A stretch of 64,000 nt of DNA from NCBI GenBank assembly GCA_945862385.1, contig CAMAXV010000002.1, positions 62,001 through 126,000 on the forward strand. Direction: 5' to 3'. Made by a program: the position numbers and the translations under genes. Of this stretch, positions 8,423 through 16,971 are shown piece by piece. How positions within the stretch are numbered: position 1 is the first letter of the stretch; each line of letters begins with the position of its first letter. The DNA is from Chitinophaga pinensis. Lineage in GTDB: Bacteria; Bacteroidota; Bacteroidia; Chitinophagales; Chitinophagaceae. The notes under the pieces are model-generated. The model did not search any database, was not told the DNA's origin, and was given only the letters and a program-made list of their open reading frames with translations.

Positions 8423-9316
8423 TTAACGGTTTCTGGTATCAAAACCCCATGTTAATTTCTCCCGCAATGTTCTGAGGAAATTATTTTCATTGAGCCTTAA
8501 AAGGTGAAAATTAAAGTTTTCTTTGCGTATAGCCAACTCCACGTCTTTTCTAACCACTTCCTTGCGTGAATCCATCGTACAAATGAAATCATCCATCCTG
8601 CCCTCAACTTCAAAAGAAATAACATTGTGATTAGGAACCACAATGGGCCTGATGTTGAGGTTGTGGGGAGCTATGGGCGTAATGACAAAATTGGCGCTAT
8701 CCGGAAACACAACCGGTCCATTGCAACTGAGTGAATATCCAGTTGAACCCGTTGGTGTTGAAACAATTAATCCGTCAGACCAGAATGTATTCAGAAAATC
8801 TCCATTCAGATAAGTATGGATCTTGATCATGGGAGAAAACTCCCGTTTGTGAATTGTAAACTCATTGAGCGCAAATGGTGTGTCGCCAAAAAGAGGTATA
8901 CTGGCATCCAGGTGCAATAAATCGCGCTGATCGAGCACATATGTTCTCAGCTGCAAGGCTTCAACAGCTTCAGCTATATTGTCCTTACCCAGGCTGGCAA
9001 GAAAACCTAGCCGGCCATAATTTATTCCGAGTACAGGAATTCTCTTATCCTTAACCAGGCAAACGGTATCCAGTAAAGTTCCGTCACCTCCCAAAGAGAT
9101 GAGTGCATCAAAGCTGGCATCAAGATCTTTTTCATCATGAAATATCTCCGGCGTTGCCCTCATGTTTTTGTCGTTTTCTGCAACTTCAGCAAAATGACCT
9201 GCAAGCTCACTGAAAACAACCGGTGTTATTCCTGACGCAGTTAATGCATTACATAGGCTATCCACATCCTGTGGCTCAAGTGTTTGCCCCCCCCTGCTGT
9301 AAATAGCAACCTTCAT
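8423..9316 (-). CDS. nadK: NAD kinase
   Basis: Phosphorylates NAD to NADP in the cytoplasm. The 297 residues carry the GGDGTLLDTV motif (about residues 75-84) with catalytic Asp, and the NE-containing motif FALNEFTIHK (about 148). The glycine-rich DGLIVSTPTGSTGYSLSCNGP follows at about 180. Length is normal. It is the first gene of the conserved nadK-porG-uppS-bamA-ompH cluster and ends 19 bases before the porG-like start. Confidence 0.95.
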   Translation of the reverse strand: MKVAIYSRGGQTLEPQDVDSLCNALTASGITPVVFSELAGHFAEVAENDKNMRATPEIFHDEKDLDASFDALISLGGDGTLLDTVCLVKDKRIPVLGINYGRLGFLASLGKDNIAEAVEALQLRTYVLDQRDLLHLDASIPLFGDTPFALNEFTIHKREFSPMIKIHTYLNGDFLNTFWSDGLIVSTPTGSTGYSLSCNGPVVFPDSANFVITPIAPHNLNIRPIVVPNHNVISFEVEGRMDDFICTMDSRKEVVRKDVELAIRKENFNFHLLRLNENNFLRTLREKLTWGFDTRNR

Positions 9317-9332
9317 GCAACTAAGTTAGGGT

Positions 9333-10751
9333 TTAATTCTTCAAATCAGACTTATGTACAAATACACCCCTCTCCCGAAACTGATTGAAGCTGTATTCGA
9401 AACGCAGTACAACATCATAAATACTGATTACATCCAATCCTATTCCCCCGGTATAGAGAAAAGTATTATTCAAAGTATTGCCACCCTCTACGCGCTTATT
9501 ATAAACATATCCCATATCGCCATAGGCCTTCAGGTAAAACCTGAATGGTATACTGGCATAAGTTTTCGATTTTAATCCAGTCTTAAACCTGTATTTAAAA
9601 ATCTCCTTGCCCAGTGTATTTCTTACGAAACCGCCGGCAACACCATCAACCACATAGTATTCCAGCCCGCGCAGGTAAGAATCATAGTAGCCCAACATGA
9701 GCTGATTGAAAAATGGCTGATCGAAGGGCAATCTGATATGCATTTCTGCGGCAGCACTGAAATAGAACTTCCGAGGCATTTCAAAATAGCTTGCTGCCTT
9801 TACCTGCAATTGTGTGAGGTTGACAGCAGATGTAACACCCCTGCGCATCAATTCCAGCTCAAAAGAGGTTCCCCGGGTTGGATAGGGCAAGTAATTCATG
9901 TTGAAATACTGGTAAGTATACCTCAATTCAGGATATACAACTTTGGTTTTCCCTGCACCAAGGTAATTTAAATTCATTGCTGCAACTGTATCTGCTATTG
10001 TTTCTGCCTGCATGCCGAGTTTAAGATAGTGCCGTTCGATTGATCCTTTGCGGTAAGAAAAAACGCCTCCAACATAAACCTGCTTGCGGATAAAATTCAA
10101 ATCATCCTTATAGAACTGCTGACGGTTGCCTGATGTTTTGTAGTTGATTTCCCTGTTCCGGGAATACGATATATCCAGACCCCAGCCGCGTCTGAGTGAG
10201 TTGTCTGAAAAGGGATTATAATAATTCATGGCCAGGCGCTGGGTGTATCCGTTGATGATCCAGGCGTTCAGCTTGTCATTTCTGCCCGTAATGTTCTTGC
10301 CATGGAACTTCAGTCCGTAATTAACGCGTTCCGGATCTAATCCATAATCTTTTACCCATACATTCCAGTTGCGATCTACCGGCTTTAAATATGGAAATAA
10401 AACATAATACCACCGTTCCCTGACATCCACGATAATATCCAGCGAATCATTATTCCAATTCGAGAAACACACATTGGCCTCCACAAAAAGAGTTGTATTG
10501 ATGAGGTTTTGTCTACTGGTTTCCAGACCTGTTAAAATATCCCGCATCGGATAGGACACCCCCTGTCTGAATGCAAGTTCCCGGTTGATGATGTAAGGCT
10601 TTGTTTGCTTAATCCCGTTGATGGAGATATTTCTTATAGTAACCTGGGCCAGCCTCAATACATCCTGATCTCCTGCAGGCGGACTATACTCCTGAGCTTC
10701 CAGGGGAAGCTGAAAAAATCCAAAAATAATAATCAGGAAAAAATTACGCAT
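9333..10751 (-). CDS. Small BamA/TamA-like outer-membrane protein (POTRA plus barrel)
   Basis: A 472-residue predicted outer-membrane barrel. After a signal peptide (about 1-19, LPLEAQ) comes a single POTRA-like domain (about 33-110; VTIRNISINGIKQTKPYII and LDIIVDVRERWYY). A barrel of aromatic-alternating strands extends to the C-terminus. It resembles Omp85-superfamily surface antigens common in Bacteroidota, but with one POTRA it is not the essential BamA. The substrate is unknown. I chose the ATG at 10751 because it gives a clean signal peptide. It lies 16 bases upstream of nadK. Confidence 0.75.
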   Translation of the reverse strand: MRNFFLIIIFGFFQLPLEAQEYSPPAGDQDVLRLAQVTIRNISINGIKQTKPYIINRELAFRQGVSYPMRDILTGLETSRQNLINTTLFVEANVCFSNWNNDSLDIIVDVRERWYYVLFPYLKPVDRNWNVWVKDYGLDPERVNYGLKFHGKNITGRNDKLNAWIINGYTQRLAMNYYNPFSDNSLRRGWGLDISYSRNREINYKTSGNRQQFYKDDLNFIRKQVYVGGVFSYRKGSIERHYLKLGMQAETIADTVAAMNLNYLGAGKTKVVYPELRYTYQYFNMNYLPYPTRGTSFELELMRRGVTSAVNLTQLQVKAASYFEMPRKFYFSAAAEMHIRLPFDQPFFNQLMLGYYDSYLRGLEYYVVDGVAGGFVRNTLGKEIFKYRFKTGLKSKTYASIPFRFYLKAYGDMGYVYNKRVEGGNTLNNTFLYTGGIGLDVISIYDVVLRFEYSFNQFRERGVFVHKSDLKN

Positions 10752-10800
10752 TGCCGGGTGGTTATTGATTGGGCATAACATCCAGCATACCCATACATAT

Positions 10801-11463
10801 CTAAATATTCAGATAATTGAAGAGATGTTCCAGGTTGTTTTGCAGTGTATTGTCAAAGGCTTCCTCACCAAAATGGTAAACCACTTTATACTCATAACGC
10901 TGAAATGTCGCAATTATTCCAGAAATGTCTTCTTTATTTACGCGCAACATAACCTGAAGCATACCTGTAGCAGGATCAGTTACGGCATTCATGTTCATGA
11001 TTGTGGCATCATTAGACTCTACCAACCGGTTAATTTCTCCTGGTGCATAGTCTGTTCTGGGCATTCCGAGTATCAAAAGAGAACCCTGCTCTTCAGCACC
11101 GAGCAACTGTGATGCCTGATCCAACAGCCTGGAACTTTCTATTACTCCCTCCAACTCTTGCTGCTCATTGAGAACAGGAACAATATCGAGCTGGTATTTT
11201 GAGCGCAAACGAAGAGCCTGAATGAAATGATCTAATGCCCTTACAGACACTTTCAAAAAAAGGGGTTGAATGGACTCCAGTTCATCCTGCAATGGTGCAG
11301 ACTGCAAATCATCCAATTCCACCACACCAAGGAAAAGCTGTCCATCGAGGACTGGCATAGTAAAAACATGTTCAGCTTCCATGATTTCTATGGCTTGTGC
11401 CACAGTATCGTGAACACTTAACACCCTGAAATCATGATCTAAAAGTTGACTGCAAAATGTCAT
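10801..11463 (-). CDS. CBS-domain protein with C-terminal ACT-like region
   Basis: A 220-residue soluble protein of unknown role. Two CBS motifs span about residues 1-120 (HDTVAQAIEIMEAEHVFTMPVLD and LRSKYQLDIVPVLNEQQELEGVI), probably forming a nucleotide-sensing pair. The end (about 135-205) has an ACT-like pattern (GSLLILGMPRTDYAPGEINRLV, GMLQVMLRVNKEDISG). The ATG at 11463 was chosen because an upstream start at 11553 would overlap the hydrolase. It lies 28 bases downstream of the hydrolase gene on the same strand. Confidence 0.75.
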   Translation of the reverse strand: MTFCSQLLDHDFRVLSVHDTVAQAIEIMEAEHVFTMPVLDGQLFLGVVELDDLQSAPLQDELESIQPLFLKVSVRALDHFIQALRLRSKYQLDIVPVLNEQQELEGVIESSRLLDQASQLLGAEEQGSLLILGMPRTDYAPGEINRLVESNDATIMNMNAVTDPATGMLQVMLRVNKEDISGIIATFQRYEYKVVYHFGEEAFDNTLQNNLEHLFNYLNI

Positions 11464-11491
11464 ATTCAAATTTGACAGTCCAATATTACAG

Positions 11492-12271
11492 TTAATTTGT
11501 GGCAGGTTCGTTGAATTTTTGTAAAAATTGAGCAAGGATAACGTTAAATTCATCCGGAACCTCCATCATAGGGGCATGGCCGCAATGATCGATGAAATGC
11601 AATTCACTGGATGCAATCAACTTGTTAAACTCCCTTCCTACAAAAGGAGGGGTGATGCTGTCGTTATTACCCCATATCAACAAGGTTGGCAATTTGATCT
11701 GTTTCAACTCATCACCAAGGTTATTCTTGATGGCACTTCTGGCCAGTGCGATCACTTTTAGCGTTTTCATGCGCTCATTTACAATCTGATATACTTCATC
11801 CACCAATTCCTTGGTTGCAGTATTGGGATCGTAAAAGGTCATCTCGGTCTTTTTCTTGATATAGTCATAATCACCACGCTTGGGATAGGTATCTCCCATA
11901 CCGTTCTCAAAAAGCCCTGAACTTCCGGTAAGGATCAGTGACCTTACCCTTGCTGATGACTTGAGCACATGCACCAAGGCTACATGTCCCCCCAGTGAAT
12001 TACCAAGCATGTGAATACCCGTATATCCGCGGTGTTCTATAAACTTCGCAAGGTATTTTTCCAGTCCGCCTACGGTTGTATGCAATAAATCCAATTCAAA
12101 TAAAGGCAACAAGGGTACAATAACCTTGTGCGTATGCCTAAAATGGTCGATGATTCCTGAAAAATTACTCATGGCGCCAAAGAGTCCGTGAAGCAGCATT
12201 AGGGGCTGGCCCTCACCTTCTTCAATAAACTTGAACTTGGCATCCTCTTTAACCTCGTATTGTAAACTCAT
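11492..12271 (-). CDS. Alpha/beta-fold hydrolase
   Basis: A 259-residue serine hydrolase of unknown substrate. The oxyanion region is LMLLHGLFGAMSNF, the nucleophile elbow GNSLGGH has Ser at about residue 92, the acidic residue lies in LIWGNNDSITPP and the catalytic His in DHCGHAPMMEVP. No signal peptide is visible, so it is probably cytoplasmic. Esterase, lipase or C-C hydrolase are all possible from the sequence alone. Confidence 0.85.
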   Translation of the reverse strand: MSLQYEVKEDAKFKFIEEGEGQPLMLLHGLFGAMSNFSGIIDHFRHTHKVIVPLLPLFELDLLHTTVGGLEKYLAKFIEHRGYTGIHMLGNSLGGHVALVHVLKSSARVRSLILTGSSGLFENGMGDTYPKRGDYDYIKKKTEMTFYDPNTATKELVDEVYQIVNERMKTLKVIALARSAIKNNLGDELKQIKLPTLLIWGNNDSITPPFVGREFNKLIASSELHFIDHCGHAPMMEVPDEFNVILAQFLQKFNEPATN

Positions 12272-12389
12272 ATCAATTACCTGACTAAATTAAAAGATAG
12301 TTTTGGCTGGTTCTGACAAAGATGGGCAAAATGAACGACAAATCGCACCCTTTGTAGGAAACAGACCAAACCCAGCAAATTTTATCGGA

Positions 12390-12911
12390 CTATTGTTTAA
12401 TCAACCCAACCACCTGCTTAAACAAATCATTCAGTTCGGGTATCCACATTGCAAAAATATCAATGACCGTCGCTCCCCAACTTAATACTAGCTCACCGGT
12501 GTGTGATGCCCTTACCAGACTTTTACCAATAATTTCAAACCTGCTGGCATAAATCAATACAACCGCATAAACAGTAAAATAGATCACACCGAAAAGCAAA
12601 ATGCCTGCAAGCTTATTGAAAACACCCATCAGCATGAGCTCAAGAGACTTTTCAATAACCTTGCCGGTAATCCTCACCGCAATCATAACAATAACCATGA
12701 CAAGCAAAAATGCAAGTATGGCGGACCACCTGCCGCTACCTTCACCAAGATTCTGAAAATAGCGGGTTGCTACCCAGCCTGAAAATTTAAATGCAATAAT
12801 CAGTGCCAGAATGTAAGAGATAAAGGTGAAAACAGCCATCACCAATCCTTTTGTCCAGCCTTTAAATAAAGCCAACACCAAAACAATTAGTGCAATAATA
12901 TCTATAGCCAT
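12390..12911 (-). CDS. CvpA family inner-membrane protein
   Basis: A 173-residue protein with four predicted membrane helices (about 3-20, 26-46, 64-84, 103-125), fitting the CvpA/colicin V production family. The opening IDIIALIVLVLALFKGWTKGL is characteristic. Members affect envelope or stress phenotypes; the molecular role is not established. It lies 30 bases downstream of the YqeY gene. The 118 bases after it, before the hydrolase, show no clear element. Confidence 0.85.
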   Translation of the reverse strand: MAIDIIALIVLVLALFKGWTKGLVMAVFTFISYILALIIAFKFSGWVATRYFQNLGEGSGRWSAILAFLLVMVIVMIAVRITGKVIEKSLELMLMGVFNKLAGILLFGVIYFTVYAVVLIYASRFEIIGKSLVRASHTGELVLSWGATVIDIFAMWIPELNDLFKQVVGLIKQ

Positions 12912-12941
12912 TGGTGTTATTTTGATTAGCGGTTAAACGAA

Positions 12942-13391
12942 TCAGGAAAGCAACTCTTTTACCATGGCAGAAATAGACTTTCCATCTGCCTGGCCGGCCA
13001 GTTGTTTAGAAGCAATACCCATGACCTGTCCTAATCCGGATAAATTGGTAACCCCTGCCTCTGCAATGATGCCTGAAATTACCTGCCGGAGGGTATCTGC
13101 ATCCATCTGTTTAGGCAGGTACTGCTCAATGACGTCCACTTCTTCCTGCTCTGTTTTGGCAAGATCAGACCGGTTCTGTTGTTCAAAAATGGCAATTGAA
13201 TCTTTCCGTTGCTTAACCAGCTTCTGCAGCATTTTTATTTCTGCCTCAGGTGTCATACCTGCAGCTCCACCCTCTGCTGTCTTGGCGAGCAGCAATGCTG
13301 CCTTGATTGCACGCAGCGCTCTCAGTCCTTTTTCATCCTTGGCCAGCATGGCCTTCTTCAGGTTGTCATTAATCGTTTGCTCGAGTGACAT
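12942..13391 (-). CDS. GatB/YqeY domain-containing protein
   Basis: A 149-residue YqeY-type protein resembling the C-terminal tRNA-binding domain of GatB amidotransferase. Landmarks are LRAIKAALLLAKT, EAEIKMLQKLVKQRKDS, VIEQYLPKQM and GLGQVMGIASKQLAGQADG. A tRNA-related role is inferred from the family. It starts 23 bases downstream of gldC and precedes the CvpA gene, suggesting a three-gene transcript. Confidence 0.9.
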   Translation of the reverse strand: MSLEQTINDNLKKAMLAKDEKGLRALRAIKAALLLAKTAEGGAAGMTPEAEIKMLQKLVKQRKDSIAIFEQQNRSDLAKTEQEEVDVIEQYLPKQMDADTLRQVISGIIAEAGVTNLSGLGQVMGIASKQLAGQADGKSISAMVKELLS

Positions 13392-13414
13392 ATTCAGATT
13401 TTATGTAATTAAAA

Positions 13415-13762
13415 TTAGCCCTTGTTTTCTGGCTCTAAACTCTTTCTAAATTTGGCATAAAACCCTTTTGCAAAATCCTTCATCTCCCCTACCAGCTCCT
13501 TGTGATGCGTGGCCCGCTCAAAGGTATCTGCCATCGTCATCATGGTCTGGTAGTAAAAATCTGCCATCTCATCGACCATCATTTCTTTTGTCCACAAATC
13601 TATTCTCAAAGCGGCCTTCTCTTTACCATCCCAGAAGGAAACCATCATAGCCTTTGCCTCCTGCTTTTCAGCAGAGCTGGACTGAGTGGCGTTCCACTGA
13701 ATTTGGTGTGGTATGCGCTGGTCATCTAAACTGACATCGATGGTGATGGTCGACTGATTCAT
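13415..13762 (-). CDS. gldC: Gliding motility protein GldC
   Basis: A 115-residue cytoplasmic protein of the GldC family, associated with the gliding and type IX secretion machinery in Bacteroidota although not strictly required for it. It opens with STITIDVSLDDQRIPHQIQW and carries the characteristic centre ALRIDLWTKEMMVDEMADFYYQTM, then ADTFERATHHKEL. GldC genes also occur in non-gliding species, so motility is not proved. A TACCTTTG box lies 17 bases upstream. Confidence 0.88.
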   Translation of the reverse strand: MNQSTITIDVSLDDQRIPHQIQWNATQSSSAEKQEAKAMMVSFWDGKEKAALRIDLWTKEMMVDEMADFYYQTMMTMADTFERATHHKELVGEMKDFAKGFYAKFRKSLEPENKG

Positions 13763-13779
13763 GCAGAAAATTTAAGCTG

Positions 13780-13787
13780 CAAAGGTA
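13780..13787 (-). promoter_or_regulatory. -7 promoter box of gldC
   Basis: Reads TACCTTTG on the minus strand, 17 bases before the gldC ATG. Confidence 0.55.
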
Positions 13788-13809
13788 CGAAAAAAGCTAC
13801 AGTTGCAGG

Positions 13810-14643
13810 TTATACTGGCTTTTCGATAAGTCCAGTTCCGATCATATCAGCCCGCATCTGCTCATCATTGTATATCAGGATTAACTTCCGTCCAATTTCC
13901 TCGGGATCAGCCGGGTCAAAAAACATGCCTGCCATGCCTGTAAACTCTGCCATGGAACTACCTGCCACAGTCAAAACAGGAACACCTGCTTTCATGGCAT
14001 TCACAACAGGTATGCCAAAGCGCTCCCACCTGCAGGGATGAACCAATGCATAGGCTGAAGAAAGGAGAGAAACCTGGTCATACGGACCAACATCACCGGT
14101 TACCACCACATCATTCCGGTATTTGTAATTCTCAAGATCTGCCAGGAAGTTGGCAGCATATTCACCTTGCGGTCCACATAAAACAAGTTTCATGTTGCTG
14201 CCAATCCGTTTTTTGAAAACAGAAAAACCCTTAAGCAGGTTAATCAGGTTTGCAGCGGGATGAATTGGCCCCTGATACAGGAAATAGGCATCCCCCTGTG
14301 TAAACTGGTATCGAACCACATCACGGGCATCATCATCAGTAACCACATAGGCAGTATCCGCCTGTGGCGTTTTTACAATAATCTTCTGGGCTATTCCGGG
14401 AATCAGCTTTGCCAGTTCATTACGGGTAAATTCAGAATAGGTGAATATTTCACCATAGCTTGCAGCCGACTTTCTGAGCCACCGGTTCTCCCTGCGGCGA
14501 TCCCAAAAACCCAAACCAGAAGTTTTATCCTGGTGATAGAGATCATGCACCCAAAAATCGTCAACTCCCTTAAATTGCAGGGCAGTATGCCTGATGCCAG
14601 CGTATGCACCAGGAACTTGATTGTTAAAATAGACGTTGGCCAT
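13810..14643 (-). CDS. Short GT4-like glycosyltransferase
   Basis: A 277-residue glycosyltransferase with a GT-B C-terminal nucleotide-sugar domain. Visible parts are AYFLYQGPIHPAANLINLL (about 140), VLCGPQG, VVTGDVGPYDQVSLLSSAYALV and the ERFGIPVVNAMKAGVPVL motif (about 216-234) with its donor-binding Glu. It is shorter than usual GT4 enzymes (about 370): the N-terminal half is reduced and the product stops about 30 residues before the usual terminal helix. The open frame continues upstream to 15036, but that part is antisense to the next gene. The ATG at 14643 follows a TACCTTTG box by 4 bases. Confidence 0.75.
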   Translation of the reverse strand: MANVYFNNQVPGAYAGIRHTALQFKGVDDFWVHDLYHQDKTSGLGFWDRRRENRWLRKSAASYGEIFTYSEFTRNELAKLIPGIAQKIIVKTPQADTAYVVTDDDARDVVRYQFTQGDAYFLYQGPIHPAANLINLLKGFSVFKKRIGSNMKLVLCGPQGEYAANFLADLENYKYRNDVVVTGDVGPYDQVSLLSSAYALVHPCRWERFGIPVVNAMKAGVPVLTVAGSSMAEFTGMAGMFFDPADPEEIGRKLILIYNDEQMRADMIGTGLIEKPV

Positions 14644-14647
14644 AACA

Positions 14648-14655
14648 CAAAGGTA
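14648..14655 (-). promoter_or_regulatory. -7 promoter box of the glycosyltransferase gene
   Basis: Reads TACCTTTG on the minus strand with only 4 bases to the ATG, implying a leaderless or nearly leaderless mRNA. Confidence 0.6.
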
Positions 14656-14673
14656 TAACGAACAATATAATAT

Positions 14674-14681
14674 TAACTTTG
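14674..14681 (+). promoter_or_regulatory. -7 promoter box of the PLP-enzyme gene
   Basis: TAACTTTG with only 4 bases to the ATG at 14686. It is divergent from the glycosyltransferase promoter; the two boxes are 18 bases apart. Confidence 0.6.
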
Positions 14682-14685
14682 CGAT

Positions 14686-15843
14686 ATGAAGAAAGCTACA
14701 CAATTCATCCATGCAGGCGCACACCCTGATCCAGGTACGGGTGCCATCATGACTCCCATATTTCAAACCTCCACCTATGTTCAGGAAGCTCCCGGGGTTC
14801 ATAAAGGATATGAATATGCCCGTTCTCAAAACCCCACAAGAGCAGCACTGGAGGAAGCATTGGCGGTTATTGAAGGTGGACAGTTCGGACTGGCATTCAG
14901 CAGTGGTGTGGCAGCTACGGATGCCGTCATCAAACTGCTCAAACCCGGTGATGAAGTCATTTGCGGTAATGATATGTACGGTGGAACCTACAGACTCTTC
15001 AGCAAGATCTTCCTGAAATTCGGTATCGTTTTTCACTATGTTGATATGACTGACCTGAAGAATGTAGCTGATGCCGTGACACCTGCTACCCGTCTGATCT
15101 GGGCCGAAACACCTACCAATCCCCTCATGAACATTGCAGACATCAAGGGCCTTGCCAACATAGCCAAAACAAACAATATCCTGCTCTGCGTAGACAATAC
15201 CTTTGCCTCGCCGGCATTACAGAACCCGCTCTCTCTTGGTGCAGATATCGTCATGCATTCCGCCACCAAATATTTAAGCGGACACAGTGATGTGATTCAG
15301 GGTGCGCTGGTGATCAATGACAAAGCACTGAGGGATGAATTGTATTTCATACAAAAAAGTTGTGGAGCGGTACCCGGACCAATGGATTGTTTTCTGGTGT
15401 TGAGGGGTATTAAAACCCTGGGCATCAGGATGGAAAGACATTCCTTCAATGGTGAAAAAATTGCACACTTCCTGAAAACACACCCTGCAGTAAAAAAGGT
15501 CTACTGGCCAGGTTTTACAGACCATCCGGGGCATGAAATTGCAAAATCTCAGATGCATAGCTTTGGTGGCATGATCAGTTTTGAATTGAAAAACGATACC
15601 ATGGATGCTGCAAGGAAAGTGCTCTCAGGCACAAAGCTTTTTTCATTGGCAGAAAGTCTGGGTGGCGTTGAATCACTGATCAACCACCCTGCCAGTATGA
15701 CCCACGCTTCCATTCCACGAGAAGAAAGAATCAAAAATGGCTTATCAGATACACTTATCCGGTTGTCTGTTGGCATTGAAGATGCAGACGACCTGATTGC
15801 TGATCTGGATCAGGCTATCGGACTTACTGCAGGGCATGAATAA
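14686..15843 (+). CDS. Cystathionine gamma-synthase / gamma-lyase-type PLP enzyme
   Basis: A 385-residue Cys/Met-metabolism PLP enzyme. The PLP lysine is in HSATKYLSGHSDVI (about residue 197). Other landmarks are YEYARSQNPTR (phosphate and substrate binding), AFSSGVAATDA, GDEVICGNDMYGGTYR and LCVDNTFASP. Members act in transsulfuration or direct homocysteine formation; sequence reading alone cannot separate gamma-synthase, gamma-lyase and beta-lyase. The stop overlaps the next gene by 8 bases, suggesting translational coupling. Confidence 0.88.
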   Translation: MKKATQFIHAGAHPDPGTGAIMTPIFQTSTYVQEAPGVHKGYEYARSQNPTRAALEEALAVIEGGQFGLAFSSGVAATDAVIKLLKPGDEVICGNDMYGGTYRLFSKIFLKFGIVFHYVDMTDLKNVADAVTPATRLIWAETPTNPLMNIADIKGLANIAKTNNILLCVDNTFASPALQNPLSLGADIVMHSATKYLSGHSDVIQGALVINDKALRDELYFIQKSCGAVPGPMDCFLVLRGIKTLGIRMERHSFNGEKIAHFLKTHPAVKKVYWPGFTDHPGHEIAKSQMHSFGGMISFELKNDTMDAARKVLSGTKLFSLAESLGGVESLINHPASMTHASIPREERIKNGLSDTLIRLSVGIEDADDLIADLDQAIGLTAGHE

Positions 15844-16621
15844 AATCAGACTGCTTCGGCTAAAGCAAGAACTGGATATAATACTTAAGGAGTATAACAA
15901 CAGCGGCTTCATCCCTTCAGATCCCATATCTGTGCCCCATCGCTTTACCAAAAAGCAAGACATAGAAATTGCCGGATTTTTTGCTGCCATCTTTGCATGG
16001 GGTAACAGAACCACCATCATCAACAAATGCAATGAGTTAATGATGCTGATGGAAGATGCACCCTATCAGTTCATTTCACAACATGAGGAAACAGACCTGA
16101 AAAGATTTCTGGCATTTAAACACCGAACTTTCAACGCAACTGATCTCTTGCATTTTATCAGGGTGCTGAGATATCATTATCAGCATGATAACAGCAAAGG
16201 ACCCACCCTGGAAACAGCCTTCAGCAAAGGATTAAACGAAATGGATGAAACAGTGGAGCAAGCCCTGATTTACTTTCACCATTATTTCTTCAGCCTGGAA
16301 GATAGTCCGGGCAGAACAAAAAAGCACATTTCCATGCCAGAGAACAACTCCTCCTGCAAACGACTCAACATGTTCCTCAGATGGATGGTGCGCAGGGATG
16401 AAGCGGATGTAGACTTTGGTATCTGGACCTCCATCAAACCGCATCAGCTGGTTTGTCCACTCGATGTACATGTACAACGCGTTGCACTCCGGCTCGGACT
16501 CATATCCAGTGAAAAATCAGACTGGAAAACAGCACTGGAGCTGACCAGTAATCTCCGACAGCTCGATCCTAATGACCCAGTAAAATATGATATAGCACTG
16601 TTTAGTATGGGGGTGAACTGA
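15836..16621 (+). CDS. DUF2400 / TIGR02757 family protein
   Basis: A 261-residue family member of unknown function, with typical segments DIEIAGFFAAIFAWGNRTTII and LNMFLRWMVRRDEADVDFGIW. Near the end CPLDVHVQRVALRLGL and DPNDPVKYDIALFSMGV resemble the PVDTHVxRVxxRLG and closing Asp region of HhH-GPD DNA glycosylases, so a nucleic-acid role is possible; this is inference. The start at 15836 lies inside the end of the upstream gene (8-base overlap). Convergent with mazF, 5 bases apart. Confidence 0.8.
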   Translation: MNKIRLLRLKQELDIILKEYNNSGFIPSDPISVPHRFTKKQDIEIAGFFAAIFAWGNRTTIINKCNELMMLMEDAPYQFISQHEETDLKRFLAFKHRTFNATDLLHFIRVLRYHYQHDNSKGPTLETAFSKGLNEMDETVEQALIYFHHYFFSLEDSPGRTKKHISMPENNSSCKRLNMFLRWMVRRDEADVDFGIWTSIKPHQLVCPLDVHVQRVALRLGLISSEKSDWKTALELTSNLRQLDPNDPVKYDIALFSMGVN

Positions 16622-16626
16622 CGGGA

Positions 16627-16971
16627 TCAGGAAAACATGGTTTGCAATACTATTTTTATATGCTCACCTGCAGCTGCATCTATTTTGCCAATCTTCTCTT
16701 TCAATATTTTTTTGTCAACTGACCTGATTTGATCTAAGACAACCTGACCTTCTTCTTTGTTAAAATTACAGGTGACCCTGGAAGGAAAATCTCTAATTGT
16801 ATGAGTCAAAGGAGCAACAATAACTGTTGTGAGATTTTTATTGATGGCATCAGGTGACACTACAACACAAGGCCTTGTTTTCTTTATTTCAGTCTCTACA
16901 GTGGGATCTAGTTCAATTACATAAACTTCGAACTGGAAAACTGCACTACCACTCTTCTTCATCGAATTCAT
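16627..16971 (-). CDS. mazF: MazF/PemK-type toxin (endoribonuclease)
   Basis: A 114-residue toxin predicted to cut mRNA or tRNA at short sequences. Family motifs are VYVIELDPTVETEIKKTRPCVVVSP (only partly quoted: the KKTRPCVVVSP core around residues 30-40 carries the catalytic Arg), TTVIVAPLT and EGQVVLDQIRSVDK. It overlaps the antitoxin gene by 26 bases; an alternative ATG at 16962 would shorten it by 3 residues. The pair is convergent with the DUF2400 gene. Cut specificity cannot be read from the sequence. Confidence 0.9.
   Translation of the reverse strand: MNSMKKSGSAVFQFEVYVIELDPTVETEIKKTRPCVVVSPDAINKNLTTVIVAPLTHTIRDFPSRVTCNFNKEEGQVVLDQIRSVDKKILKEKIGKIDAAAGEHIKIVLQTMFS

Noticed and set aside
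12964-13449. 161-codon frame antisense to the YqeY gene
   Set aside because: Ser/Cys-rich shadow covering the whole of a confident gene.
14644-15036. N-terminal extension of the glycosyltransferase frame (131 codons)
   Set aside because: It is antisense to the start of the PLP-enzyme gene, is Cys-rich and unlike any glycosyltransferase, and a promoter box sits between it and the ATG at 14643.
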